A stretch of 64,000 bases of DNA from Kwoniella bestiolae CBS 10118 (GCF_000512585.2 NC_089245.1:1798001-1862000); one strand, 5' to 3'; positions 38,309 through 50,135 are shown, counted from the stretch's first letter. Notes: generated from the letters alone by a model not told the origin. Numbers and translations are program-made.

Positions 38309-39454
38309 GGTGGGGGTGGTTCCTCTAGGTCTGATTGGATGTAATGTTCAACCTGAGATGGTGTCTAGGGCTGCAGTACAGGTTTTTTTCTGTTTTTCAA
38401 GTGATCCTCGTGCTAAGCGGGGAGGATATGTGATTGGGTGAAGTGCCGGCGATAATGTAATGAACGTAGTGTGTCCTAAATGAGCGTTTAGATGTTTGCC
38501 TCGATCCGATTGTATAGGTGACAGCTATGTGATGTGTCGATATGACAAGGTAGGATTGGTCTAGCGTTGTAGCAGTGCTTGATGGATTGATATCCTCTGA
38601 GTATGAGATCGAATGGAAATCTCACTCTAACCTAGTTGTATTGAATGGGAGAGGTCGATAAAAAGATATGGTACGCCGTTTCGTTTGATATGTCGTCAAG
38701 TGGCTAAAGGAGTGTCAATGTTATCGTATCAAGTGGTGAGAGATATGAAAGGATTGTTGAAGAGAGGTATGAAAGGGTGATGGTGTTTCGAATGATGTTT
38801 CGGTGGTGGTGGTGGTGCTGATCTACAGTAGAGTGATGGTATGATATGCAATCTGTCGGTGTGATATGACTGTTGTTGATGATGTTTCTCGTTACAGATT
38901 CAATCCGAAGGATTGTGTTGTTGTTGTGCCCTCTTGCTACTTCGTCGTTGATGAAAAGCTGAAGGAGGTCGGATGATCCAAGCGTATTTTAGTGCCCGCA
39001 CAGACACAGACAGTTATACCTTTTACACAGCTCCAGGCTTTTTTACTTTATCCTTTGGTCCGTTATTCGTTTGATTCGTTGGGAGAGTGATAGCGATGGG
39101 ACCTGCCCGTATGTATCCAAGCTAAGACTATTGTCGATGTGATGAGATGAGATGAACGACGAGAAGACGATCAGATGATGAAGAATGAAAGTGAAGGTGT
39201 TGATTTTGCACAGCACGTCAATCGATGAAAATCAACGTGAAATGAAAAGAAAAAAGACGCGTCGACTGTTCTCTTCTTTCTTGTTCATCCAACGTTGGTT
39301 TCAGCTTTCAAGATCTACTCTGAAGGACCGTCTGAATGGATGGATGCATACGACTACTGTGCTCTACTCTACTCTACTCTGTGTAGTACATACATACTAG
39401 GCTACGAGACGATCCCCCACCCATCACCCTAGTTTGAGATGTCGGAGCTAAAAT

Positions 39455-39477
39455 GCCAAAGCCAAAGCCAAAGCCAA
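39455..39477. repeat. Short GCCAAA tandem repeat
   Basis: About four units of GCCAAA/G. Confidence 0.85.
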
Positions 39478-39586
39478 GAAAAGAACAAAAAGACAGAGCC
39501 TGGAACCTGTCACAGTTGTGATCACCCTCGCCCTGACTTGAGCAGCAACTCTCTTTCCATGTCACACCCATTTCAAATTTACTGTA

Positions 39587-39610
39587 CATATCACATATCA
39601 CATATCACAT
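39587..39610. repeat. Short CATATCA tandem repeat
   Basis: Three units of a 7-base CATATCA repeat, then CAT. Confidence 0.85.
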
Positions 39611-39822
39611 GATTACTCGAGTATATATTGAGCATGCACGCAGAAGGACATTCCGACTCTTGCTCAATGACTTCGATGCATCACGATTTATCTTTAATAC
39701 TAATTCAATCCTAGCATAATAAAACACTTATCCCCACATTACTGCAAGCATATCCACCATTTACTAATATCACACCAATCAGCTCATCAGCGAACTATAC
39801 TTCTGGAATTGGTAAGGAGATA

Positions 39823-42129
39823 TCAACTCACAGTAATAACATCAGGTTTCTCCCTCTTGGTGAACTCCTTCAATTTACTAGTAGCCAGCGCGACCTCAAT
39901 GAGAGGCTTCAATCCATCCTGAGCGTCCAGCCCATATTCACTCTCATTCTTAGAGTATTTCTCAACGTATAATCGCACGGTAGCTCCTGAAGAACCAGTT
40001 CCACTCAATCTGAAAATGATCCTCGAACCATCTTCAAACTTGATGTATAATCCTTGTTTCTTCGAGACGGACCCATCGATGGGGTCGGTGTATGAGAAAT
40101 CATCGGCTTCTTTAACTTTGAAGGAGGTTTCAGAAGTGGTCGCCTTGAGAGATTGTCCCACAAAGTCAGAGGAGGCGAAGAGCTTTCGGAGGTGGTCCAT
40201 CATTGCTTCGGCACCTTCGGATTCACATTCTTCGTAGTCGTATCTACGTACAGGGATCAGAACTGCTTTGGTACCGTGGTGCAGAAGAAAGTGAGCAGAC
40301 GAAAGATCACCCACCTGGAGAAGAAGCTTCGTCCGTATTTCTTCCAGTGTTGCATCAAGACGTCGTTGATACCTGATCCGGGCTTCTCCTTGTTGGCAGC
40401 GGCGAGGATAGAGAGCCAAGCTATAGATGTATTTTCTGATCAGCTTATACTTTCTACGCGCCATCGTAAGCTGAAGAATAACTTATGTCACCCACCAACG
40501 ATAGCCCAGACACCGTCCTTCTCTCTGATGTGATCAGAACCAGTACCGAAAGATTCTTCACCACAGATAGAAAGTCTACCGGCATCCATGAGATTACCGA
40601 AGAATTTCCCTATAACACGACAGGTGCATGAGCTCCCATTCCACAACGAGCAAAAAGAGGAAAAGAGTAGCTCACATCCAGTAGGAACCTCAAACACCTC
40701 TAATCCCTTATCCTTAGCAACGATATCAATAGCTCCGGAAGTAGGCATAGATCTAGCTAAACCTTTAACACCAGACTTGAAGTATGGGATAGCCTTCTCC
40801 GCCCAGTCGGCAATGATAGCAACCGAATCAGAGGGAGTGACGAAAGCCCCCTTCCCATAAATCATATTTCTATCGCCATCTCCATCAGAGGCAGCTCCAA
40901 ATTCGATATTCTCTTTCTCGACCCTCTCGACTAACTCGTGAGCGTAGGTCAAGTTGGGGTCGGGGTGAGATCCACCGAAATCTGGTTTGGGTACACAGTT
41001 TTGGATGGAGCTTTCGTCCAATCCCAATTCATCTACGAAGATTGCTCGGCCGTAGGGACCGGTGACACCGTTGAGGGCGTCGAAGAGGACGGTAGGTTTG
41101 GGAGAAGTGGTGTGTAACCAGTTCTTGATAAGGTCAAAGTCGAAGATGTCCTTGAGGAGTTGGATGTAGTTTGATACGGGGTCGACAATGGTCACTTTGA
41201 TGGGTCCGTGAGTGAATTCACCAGTCTTGGAGAGGTCGAGCTGGGGAAGTAAAGCATACAATCAGCAGGTGTATAAACGTTTATGGTCAAAGCGTCAGGG
41301 TGAACTGCACTCCACTTACATCAGGAAGTTGAATTTGCTTGTATTCCTTGATAGTCTCGGTGATCTTGTGGATGGCGTTGGTGACTTCCTCAGGAGCTGG
41401 ACCACCGTTGGAAATGTTGAACTTGATACCGAAGTCGTTGTCGGGACCACCGGGGTTGTGAGAGGCAGTCAAAAGGATACCACCGTCGGTCTTCAATGAT
41501 CGGATCAAAGCTGATACGGCTGGGGTGGAGAGGATAGCATTTTGACCGAGGATGACGTGCTTGATACCGTTGGCGGCACCGATTCGAAGGATGATCTGGA
41601 CGGCTTCGGGGGACTGGGCATAACAATGAACAAGATTAGCATCGAGGTTGAACAGCATCAATGTTAAGTAGGCAAAGGGTCAAGCACGGGGGCAAGGTGA
41701 TGAGCAGAGTTCGAGACGAGCAGACACTCCACTCACAAAGTATCGTCCATCACCACCAACAACAAGGGTTTTACCCTCCGGTCCACCAGGCATAGCACTC
41801 AAGGTAGCCTGGATGAAGTTCTCCGTGTAGTGTTCTTGTTGGAACACCTTGACCTTCTTTCGAAGACCGGAGGTACCGGGTTTTTGGCCTGAGAAGTAGG
41901 GTGGAGACGATGTCAGTACATGATTAAGCAAGCATCAGGCATAAATTGAAACTGAGACCGTCTATACTGCATGATCATGTGCCGTGTGGGGTACAAGAGA
42001 GATGAGGACCAACTCACCAGAGTAGGCTTTGGTTTGAACAGTTTGAATATCGGACCTGTGGTAGAGTACATGGTGTGTGAGCTGAAATGCTATATTCAGG
42101 ATTGCGTTTGCTCGCGAGAACACTCACAT
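39823..42129 (-). CDS. PGM: Phosphoglucomutase
   Basis: Interconverts glucose 1-phosphate and glucose 6-phosphate in the cytosol, linking glycolysis to UDP-glucose, glycogen, trehalose and capsule/cell-wall precursors. The start codon is split: AT ends exon 1 (42129-42128), a 72-nt GTGAGT...CACAG intron follows (42056-42127), and the G begins exon 2 (MSDIQTVQTKAYSG). Landmarks: QKPGTSGLRKKVKVFQ (phosphate loop), ILLTASHNPGGPDNDFG with the catalytic Ser, GAASDGDGDRNMIYGK (metal loop), DAGRLSICGEESFGTGSDH (sugar loop) and RLSGTGSSGATVRLYVEK (phosphate-binding domain 4). It ends ...KPDVITVS before TGA at 39823; typical family members end at the equivalent of VIT. About 560 residues. It shares a 413-bp divergent promoter with ADE5,7. 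Whether this copy is PGM1 or PGM2 cannot be told. Confidence 0.95.
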
Positions 42130-42542
42130 TGTGTATGATTCTGCAAGTCTAAGTTGTAGAAGAACGAAGAGAAGAGGAAGATGAAGGTGAGAAAGTGTGA
42201 CAGGTGTTTATAGGAGCTGTCAATGTGGATGTGGATGTGGATGTGGGACGTGGTGTGGGGTCTCGCTCAGTTCACTCAACGACGTCAGATCATCCCTTAC
42301 CGCTAATTCAGGAACATACGCCACCGACCACGTGGATACTCTGACCTACCCCACTGTACTAGGTAATAGGTAATCCCGAATGTGGCATTATTTTTCAATC
42401 CCAAATCAAGTCGATCACTCTTGAAAAGTTGAAAGATACGAGTACACGAGTAAAGATAAAAAAGTTAAGCGTAAAATATACACAAACCTGCTACTTCTCA
42501 CCTCACTTCTCCACCCACCCACCCCTCTCGACAATCAACAGA
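42130..42542. promoter_or_regulatory. Divergent promoter PGM / ADE5,7
   Basis: Lies between two divergent starts. It contains a short GTGGAT repeat (42224-42246) nearest to PGM and a pyrimidine-rich leader just before ADE5,7. An ATG at 42429 is in frame with ADE5,7 (38 codons upstream). Confidence 0.6.
42224..42246. repeat. GTGGAT tandem repeat in the divergent promoter
   Basis: About four units of TGTGGA/GTGGAT. Confidence 0.85.
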
Positions 42543-45217
42543 ATGTCAGAGATCACCTCCTTCCCACCTCCTCCAACGGCCCTCTCCATCCTCCTCCTCG
42601 GATCGGGAGGTCGAGAACATGCCCTAGCCTACAAACTCGCCCAATCCAAACGGGTCTCAAAGATCTACGTCTGTCCAGGAAACGGTGGCACAGCCCTAAT
42701 GGGAGGGAAGGTATCCAACCTCTCTATCCCATGGGGTCCTCCACCCTCGTTCTCACCTATCATCGAATTCGCCCAGAAAGAAAATATAGATCTAGTTGTA
42801 CCTGGCCCGGAGCAGCCCCTGGTAGATGGAGTAGAAGGGGCGTTCAAGAAGATTGGTATCCCCGTATTTGGACCTTCCCCAGCTGCAGCTATGTTAGAGG
42901 GATCCAAATCTTTGTCTAAGGAATTCATGTTCCGACATAATATCCCCACTGCGCAATTCCGCTCATTCACTTCCAACCAATATTCACAGGCCGTGGGATA
43001 TATCCAGTCCAACCCATTCTCATCTGGACGATGTGTGATTAAAGCGTCTGGTCTGGCTGCGGGTAAGGGAGTGTTGATACCCGAGACCAACGAGGAGGCT
43101 TTGGAAGCTTTGAAGAGCGTTATGGTAGATAGAGAATTCGGAGATGCGGGTGACGAAGTTGTAGTTGAAGAATACCTTACTGGACCGGAAATTAGCGTAC
43201 TGGCTTTCTCAGATGGATATACTATCATTCCTATGCCTGCTGCTCAGGATCACAAGAGGATAGGAGAGGGGGATAGCGGACCTAATACAGGTGGGATGGG
43301 GGCTTACGCTCCTGCTCCTGTGGCTACTAAGGAGGTTATGGAGAGAGTAGTGAAGGAGAGTTTGGAATCTACCATCAAGGGAATGAGAGAGGATGGTGAG
43401 TTTGACCTCTTTCATAACTAAGAACTCTCGAATGAAAGGTAGTGAGGGATGTCAGTCGCTGACATATATCTTTGAAATGACATAGGCTACCCCTTCGTCG
43501 GTATGCTCTTCACTGGATTCATGTTGACTCCCGATGGACCAAAGGTACTAGAATACAACGTTAGGTTCGGTGATCCCGAGACTCAGGCTTTGATGTTGCT
43601 TTTGGATGATGAGACTGATCTTGCTGAGGTGATGCTGGTTAGTGCTCTTGTTCTCTCCCTCCAATTGATACCACCTGTAATCGATCGTTGCGAAAGGAGG
43701 AAGCTGATCAATTGAAATGATGCTTAGGCCGCCGTGGAAAGACGACTTGACTCTGTCAAACTTGGTTACAGAGATGGATATGCCGTCTCAGTCGTTCTCG
43801 CCTCAGAAGGATACCCAGGTAAATACCCCAAGGGTGTACCAATGACTATCAACCCTGATATGCCAACGGGTGAGTGATACCCACTTTCATGTCCACAAAC
43901 AACGCTCGAAGTCTTACGCTAATAATCATACCCTCCCCAGGCGTCCACGTCTTCCACGCCGGTACAGCCATCAAGGACGACACGGGCGTCACAGACGGTG
44001 GTCGAGTGCTCGCCGTCTGCGCATCAGGCTCAACACTCAGAGAAGCAGTCGATCTCGCCTATGCGGGTGTCGACCAGATCTCATGGAAAGGCAAGACCTA
44101 CAGACGAGATATAGCTTATCGAGCCCTTTCCTCTGAACCCACCCCTTCTTCCCAATCCGCCCCATCCGGAGGATTAACCTACGCCGCAGCAGGAGTATCC
44201 ATAACTGCAGGAAACGATTTAGTGGAAGCTATCAAACCCGTTGTGAAAGCCACGCGAAGACCCGGTGCAGATTCCAATATCGGTGGATTCGGTGGAGCCT
44301 TCGACCTCGCTGCATGCGGATACGAAGACCCAATTTTGGTATCTGGTACCGACGGGGTTGGAACCAAATTGCGAGTGGCGCTGGATTATGGGAAACACTC
44401 CACGGTTGGTATTGACCTGGTGGCCATGTCGGTGAACGACCTGATCGTGCAGGGTGCCGAACCGCTCTATTTCTTAGATTACTATGCTTGTTCCAAGCTT
44501 GACGTACCTGTCGCTACCGACGTGATCACTGGTATAGCTGAGGGGTGTCTCCAAGCTGGATGTGCGTTGATTGGAGGGGAGACAGCAGAGATGCCGGGAA
44601 TGTACCATACAGACGATTATGATCTGGCCGGATTCGCTGTAGGTGTGGTAGAACGAAGACAACTTCTCCCCTCGAACGATATTAGGGAATCCGACGTTCT
44701 CATTGCCCTATCCTCTAGTGGACCTCATTCCAACGGTTATTCCCTTATTAGGAAGATCGTGTCCCTCTCTGGACTGAGTCTGACGGACAACGCCCCATGG
44801 GTTAGGGGGAGTCAGAAAGTTGGAGACGCCTTGTTGGAACCTACCAAGATATACATCAAGTCGCTCTTACCGGGAATCAAGAAGGGTTTATTCAAGGGAA
44901 TGTCACATATCACAGGAGGGGGATTCACCGAGAACATACCTAGGATATTTGATGGTGATTTGGGTGTAGAGTTGGATCTAGACAGTTATAATTTACCGGA
45001 AATTTGGAAATGGCTCATGAAGACTGGGCAGGTCGAGGCGAAGGAGATGGTCAGGACGTTCAATTGTGGGGTGGGGATGGTTATTGTTGTTGATAAGTCA
45101 AAGGTGGATGAGGCGTTGAGTAGTTTGAGAGAGAATGGAGAGGAAGGGTGGGTTATTGGACGGGTGGTGGCTGGGAAGGGGGTTAGGTATACGGGGTTGG
45201 AGAGGTTTGGGCAGTAG
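42543..45217 (+). CDS. ADE5,7: Bifunctional phosphoribosylamine-glycine ligase / AIR synthase
   Basis: Catalyses two steps of de novo purine synthesis: GAR synthetase (N-terminal half) and FGAM cyclo-ligase/AIR synthetase (C-terminal half). The start at 42543 gives MSEITSFPPPPTALSILLLG, directly before the GARS motif GSGGREHALAYKLAQS. Further GARS motifs are VVPGPEQPLVDGVEGAFKKI, CVIKASGLAAGKGVLIP, DSGPNTGGMGAYAPAP, VLEYNVRFGDPETQAL and GVHVFHAGTAIKDDTG. The AIRS half has AGVSITAGNDLVEAIKP, SGTDGVGTKLRVALDYG, LIGGETAEMPGMYHTDDYDL and GMSHITGGGFTENIPRIFD. Three short introns all lie in the GARS half (near 43395, 43640 and 43870); the AIRS half is one exon. Length of about 790 residues is normal. 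An in-frame ATG 38 codons upstream is unlikely to be used because the family starts at the second Met. Confidence 0.97.
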
Positions 45218-45639
45218 GTCAGAATGGCTTAATAGATATAAGATATTTTAGGATCGTGGATATTCAGGTAGAAATTGGAAGAAGTATCGTTTGGGAATTC
45301 ATTGTGTATGCATTTTTGACTGGACTGGACTATCTCCTCGAGCAGATGCATGGAGCATGAGAGGGGAGATGGACCAGCATATATTGCAAGACTGAAGAAG
45401 ACAGGAGGTATCATACGGTTATATACGGTGCCACTTGAATGAGCGTAGTATCGACGGAATCAAATATTCATCAATTCAACATTCAACCTCGTTCCTCTGT
45501 ATCTCTTTCGTTCATCTGTTGAGTGATCCCCCTTCCAATATCCATCATCAAGCTGCAAAACTAAAGACATATTCATCTCACCTCATCTCTTGTATAGTCT
45601 GTACTCGTTCCCACCCGTTCCCACCCACCCACATCCACA
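45218..45639. other. Intergenic: ADE5,7 terminator and CWC15 promoter
   Basis: No gene seen. The last 150 bases are pyrimidine-rich, like a leader. Confidence 0.5.
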
Positions 45640-46821
45640 ATGTCCCAAGCCCATCGACCAACCTGGAATCCCACCCAAGGCCGAGAGACCAAAGCAGGTT
45701 CCCAACAAATATCCAAGCTCTCTCTAGCCTCCCACACGAAACTCAAATTCCGTCAACCGGGGCAAACAAATACCTCTGACGTGGCACGGAGAGACCTGAA
45801 AGCGGAATTGGCAGCTGCTGAGCGGAATGCGCTCGAGAAGAAGAGGAAGAGTCAGGGATTACCGCCTCTCCCTCCTTTAGAAGGGGCGTTGAGGATAGGT
45901 AATGGAGAAAGAGAGGACGATGAGGTGGCTGCGAAGCGACGGAAAGTGCTTGAAGAGGCGGCTGAGCTGGATAGGGATGAGGAGAGCGATGAGGAGGAGG
46001 TGAAAGAAAAGGGGAAGGGGAAGGAGGTGGATGGTGCGGGAGATGAGTGAGTTTAGGGCATTGCTGCTTTTCTTGCTCTTTTGCAAAAGATATTCGCTCC
46101 TTTCCTGCTCCAGTGTGGGAAGGGTTACGATTGGTATGTGGGTACGAGAATGGGAGTGCTGATGTCAACGGTGTATATTCAGCGACGATGACGACGACGA
46201 CGATGATGATTCAGACGACGACTCGGACGACGAAGATGATACGGCTGCGCTGATGGCTGAGCTGGCCAAGATCAAGCAGGAGAGAGCAGAGGAGAAGGCT
46301 AGACTGGTGAGTGGTTCTGGTTCTTCTACGTTGTGACCACGACATTTGTCTCTCATCACCAATTAACAAGCACATCTCACCATTCATCCTCCTATCAATA
46401 TACACTGAATGACTCATCGCTAAACCTCCTACACGCAACAGGACGCAGAATCCGCCTCCTCCTCCGCCCAATCGCGCGAAGCTGAAATAGCCCTTGGAAA
46501 CCCCCTGCTCAACCTTCAAGCTGCCCTCGGACAATCCCCCTCTACACCTTCCACTCCAGCGTCCAGTACAGCAGGCGCGGGGAGCTTCACCGTGAAGAGG
46601 AGGTGGGACGATGATTTGATTTTCAAGAATCAGGCATCGGGGTTGAATGATAAGCCGAAAAAGGGGGAGTTCGTGAATGATTTGTTGAGGTCTGAGTTTC
46701 ATAAGAAGTTTATGAATCGGTGGGTCATCGTGGTTCTTTCTACCTGAAAATCAACGGGCAAGGGGATTTGCATTGATGGATGTTTGCTGATTGATCTGTC
46801 GTGCGTAGATTCATCAAGTAA
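45640..46821 (+). CDS. CWC15: Pre-mRNA splicing factor Cwc15/Cwf15
   Basis: A component of the NineTeen-associated spliceosome complex. Four exons. The start gives MSQAHRPTWNPTQGRETKAG, followed by QISKLSLASHTKLKFRQPGQ, both typical of Cwf15. A charged middle contains an Asp/Ser stretch (DDDDDDDDDSDDDSDDEDD) that spans the first splice junction, then TAALMAELAKIKQERAEEKA. The C-terminus shows the conserved NPLLNLQ, FTVKRRWDDDLIFKNQASG and FVNDLLRSEFHKKFMNRFIK. The final exon codes only RFIK after a GTGGGT...GTAG intron, as phase demands. About 290 residues, slightly longer than yeast Cwc15 because of the acidic insert. Confidence 0.95.
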
Positions 46822-47045
46822 TAAGCACTTACTTTCTTCTTTGGAGTTCGATATGATAACCTCGCTTGTCCTGGTTGATGTAGATCCATTTCCATCTGTG
46901 ATATATATGCATGTTTTCATAACGAATCATTGAGACAAACAATCATCAAGTCATTACCATATCTGTATACAAAGCAGCTACCTCAAGAAGCAACACAAAA
47001 ATAACACCGCGGTCAACGTATACGTTTAAGAACAGTGCCCACACC

Positions 47046-47873
47046 CTAATTACCCCCAGGAGCAGCAGGAGGGAAGAACCCTCTATCAGCCACTCCCCCC
47101 TCTCCCAACCCTACATCAGAAACCCCTTGACCCCCGGGAGGTAACCCACCATGAGCCATGTACCCCGACGAAACATGCCCTCCGTCACCTGCAGGGGTGG
47201 GTGTATAGGCCGCAAATGAGTTTTGGTGTGAGGGGGGTAAAGGGATGTTGGTAGCGTGGTGGGAAGTTGCTCTTTCAGCTGTGGTGGATGCTGGAGAGGT
47301 AGAGTCAATTACGTATGGGCTGGTAGATGACGGGGAAGGGGGTATGTCGGCTGCATGGGCCGAGTCGTGCAGGTGATGTGCACCCTCAGTTGAGGCGTGG
47401 GTATGACCCTCTGCGGGGGATCGCTCGGATGGTGAGAGGTGGGGTGATTCCTTTATATGTTTTTGAGAATGTTTCTCTTCGTGGTTATGCTTGTGTCCTT
47501 GAGTATGGGAATAATCGCCTTGTTCATCTGGTAGGGTCGTGATGACGTGTCCGGTCTTTTTCGATTCGCCTTCGATGATCTTGGTGGGGTTGTTGAGGAT
47601 CTTACCGACTACGACGAAACAAACGTGATCAGTACATCACTATGAAAGGGAGGCTGAATATGAGAGAGAGAGATATGGACTTACCCACTTGCTCGACGTT
47701 ACCTGAGATCTTATCACCTATTTTCGGTTTATGATCGACGAGCTCGTCTCTGGATGAGATATCAGGAGTCAACGAGTGGCAAAGGTGCAGGTGGTACCGC
47801 GTGTGGGTGTCATTCTTTGATATGGACGAACGACTTACTCGGTGTGTAGTCTGATATTTTGGTTTTGCGACAT
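47046..47873 (-). CDS. Orphan His-rich protein with CsbD-like N-terminus
   Basis: Not recognised as a named gene. The start at 47873 gives MSQNQNIRLHTE, joined to DELVDHKPKIGDKISGNVEQ and VGKILNNPTKIIEGESKKTG. This segment has the spacing (G-x-K-x-GN...P-x-K...EG...KKTG) of CsbD-type stress peptides, a weak resemblance. It is followed by a His-rich region (GHKHNHEEKHSQKH, then GHTHASTEGAHHLHDSAH) that may bind metal, and a Gly/Pro-rich tail ending FPPAAPGGN. Three exons with short introns. Cytosolic, with no TM or signal peptide visible. Promoter shared divergently with GCV3. Confidence 0.65.
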
Positions 47874-48640
47874 GGTGGGTTGACTTGAACGTTACTTGGC
47901 GTTAATGGTCAGTGATTGATTCAATTGGATAGGATAATTGATTAGTAGTGGTGATGATAAATGGGTCAGTATGTGTGATGCAATTATATATGTATGAGTC
48001 TCATAGTCAGTGAGTGATGGTCAATGACGGTGTTGTATGGGTCGTATATTTGAGTCGTTGTCTGATGGTGATGATGACACTTGAAATGGCATCGATCAAC
48101 GCACAGACACGCACAGACACCCGCTATATGGTCCTTTGCTCTTACATGTCAGTCACTCGATGATTGTGGTTTCTGCCTCCCTCAGTCATCTCGTTGTGAT
48201 GTATCTGTCGAGTGTGATAGACATATCCACGTATGGGTAGTATCGACTCGTATACAATTATAATGGTTCCACAAAAGATACCAAAGCAGTCAGTCTAATG
48301 AAGGGGAGATGGTTCCCAGTCGACGGGATCAAATTCCATTTATCCATAACCGCACTCAACCGTATCAGATCACGCTTAATACCTTATCTCTTACTCTACT
48401 GAGTGTATTTTCCAATAGACCTACAGTCATTTTCCAATCCTGGAGTCTCCATTCCAACATTCCACCATCACTCTTGGAAATAACATACAACATCCCAACA
48501 CTTCTTTATCTCTCGATACAACAATCCTATACCCTTCACCCCCTCGAAACACTCAAAGCATCTTTTCCCCTTCTTCCCTTCTCACTTCAACAAGCTACCT
48601 CCCACTTCCTACGAACAAAGCAAAAGTCATCCAATTCACA
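47874..48640. promoter_or_regulatory. Divergent region between His-rich gene and GCV3
   Basis: No gene is supported. It must hold both promoters. The GCV3 side is C/T-rich with CAATCC-like repeats and no in-frame upstream ATG. Confidence 0.5.
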
Positions 48641-49587
48641 ATGTTCGCTCTTCGACTCGCCAGACCTGCTTCGTCTCTCCTCAGAAATGCTGTTGCTCCC
48701 AGAGCCAGCGCTATGAGATTTTCAGGTGTAAGGTTCATTTCCAGTGAGTTGAAGCTCTCACTCATGTCGCGTTTCTACCCGATTTATGCTAGGCGCTTGG
48801 ATTTGAGCTGATACATATTCATTGTGATATCGCAGCCCGATACACCACAGACCACGAATGGGTCTCATTCGACTCAAACTCCAATGTCGGTACTGTCGGA
48901 ATCACAGATTACGCTCAGAAGGCGTTGGGAGATGTAGTGTTTGTTGAGTTGCCTGGCCAGGGAGCGGAGGTCGCTCAGGGAGGTGAGTCATGTTCTTGAT
49001 CACACCATCGAAGCGAGGATGAAGGGGAAACAAGGTCGGTCATGTATGATTGGGCGATTGGGGAGTCGGTGATAGAGGGACGAAAGACGGGTTCAGATAA
49101 TATTTTGAGTTGGGATTGGTCGAGATCTGGGCATATGGTGGTGGTGCAAAAGCTATCTTGTAGATAGCAAACCTGCATCGTCAGGGAGAATCTCATGCTC
49201 ATACTTGTACCCTTCCCTCCCAGACTCAATCGGTGCCGTCGAATCCGTCAAGGCCGCCTCGGACATCTACGCGCCTGTATCAGGTGTCATTGAAGAGATC
49301 AACGAGACCCTGGCTGATCAACCGGGTTTGTTGAACAAGGCTCCAGAGGGCAATGGTGAGTCTGCGTGCATTGTTCTTACAACATTGTCATCCCACATAC
49401 CTATACCCTTTGTACCCCCTCACATAATCACCTTATGGCCATCCTACTCTATCGAAGCTCCTTACTGATCTGATAAATTTTGTACCATACGACAGGATGG
49501 CTCGCCAAGATCAAGCTCTCCGACCCAGCCGAATTCGAAGCTCTGTTGAATGCTGAAGCGTACAAGGCTCATTGTGAAGGTCAATAA
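48641..49587 (+). CDS. GCV3: Glycine cleavage system H protein, mitochondrial
   Basis: Carries the lipoyl arm that shuttles the aminomethyl group between the P, T and L proteins of mitochondrial glycine decarboxylase. Four exons. The N-terminus MFALRLARPASSLLRNAVAP is a typical mitochondrial presequence (Arg/Ala/Ser, no acid), then TRYTTDHEWVSFDSNSNVGT, VGITDYAQKALGDVVFVELP and DSIGAVESVKAASDIYAPVS, with the lipoylated Lys in ESVKAAS. The end is GWLAKIKLSDPAEFEALLNA and the stop is at 49587. About 170 residues, normal for the family. One-carbon metabolism links it to the purine gene ADE5,7 about 4 kb away, but no physical coupling is implied. Confidence 0.95.
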
Positions 49588-49820
49588 ATTGTTAAAAGAA
49601 ATTGTGCAATCTTGGGTAAATACAGAAAACAAACAATGTGATCATTATGTCTGGGGCATGCAGAGCAAGCTTTGCGTTGAACAACCACGATAAATCTGAT
49701 GCGAGAACAGATGATACCGCTCTACATTCTACTGACCGATCCGTCATATTTATGCAAGAGGCACCACCACAATCTTACATATCTTTCTACTACCTCCACG
49801 TTGTGTGTATTGATGACATC

Positions 49821-50135
49821 TCACTCGAATCCAGTGAATAATCTCGATATTTTCTGATACAATACCATTACCGATACCACTGCTGAGACCATGATGACGA
49901 GTAGAATGGTGTTGATCAATATACGCAAGATTGATAAGAGTATATCATCAATGGGATAATCATCTTTAGCTGGTATCTGTGTATTCCGTTCGTACTTTTG
50001 GTCGGATGAGGGTGGAGGGTATGAGGGTTTGGAGACTGTCATGATTCTTGTCAACAGGTGAGTTTTTGCATTTTGAGTGAAATATCTAGAGATGTACAGT
50101 ATGTACTCACTGTCAGCCATTGAACCTTTGCGCAT
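49821..50135 (-). CDS. Small single-TM orphan protein
   Basis: Not recognised. The frame is open throughout, but a GTGAGT donor near 50109 and a CAG acceptor near 50034 would give MRKGSMADISKPSYPPPSSD, a polar 30-residue N-terminus, then a hydrophobic segment DILLSILRILINTILLVIMV continuing SAVVSVMVLYQK and a short basic end ISRLFTGFE. This is the layout of a tail-anchored or small ER/mitochondrial membrane subunit. Total is about 80 residues after splicing. Nothing homologous comes to mind. Confidence 0.5.
   Translation of the reverse strand: MRKGSMADSEYILYISRYFTQNAKTHLLTRIMTVSKPSYPPPSSDQKYERNTQIPAKDDYPIDDILLSILRILINTILLVIMVSAVVSVMVLYQKISRLFTGFE

Larger units (their letters stand above)
38309..39822. 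other. 1.5 kb intergenic: OPY2-like promoter and PGM 3' region
   Basis: No supported gene. It holds a GGT-repeat patch near 38805, CTACT repeats near 39363, a GCCAAA repeat and a CATAT-type repeat. The promoter of the OPY2-like gene must lie at its left end. Confidence 0.5.

Noticed and set aside
39363..39610. Cluster of short tandem repeats, considered as a CRISPR-like array
   Set aside because: Units are 5-7 bases with no spacers; CRISPR arrays do not occur in fungal nuclear DNA.
42665..43228. 187-codon minus-strand frame inside ADE5,7
   Set aside because: Antisense shadow of the GARS coding region.
45743..46168. 141-codon minus-strand frame opposite CWC15
   Set aside because: Antisense shadow over the Lys/Glu-rich CWC15 exon.
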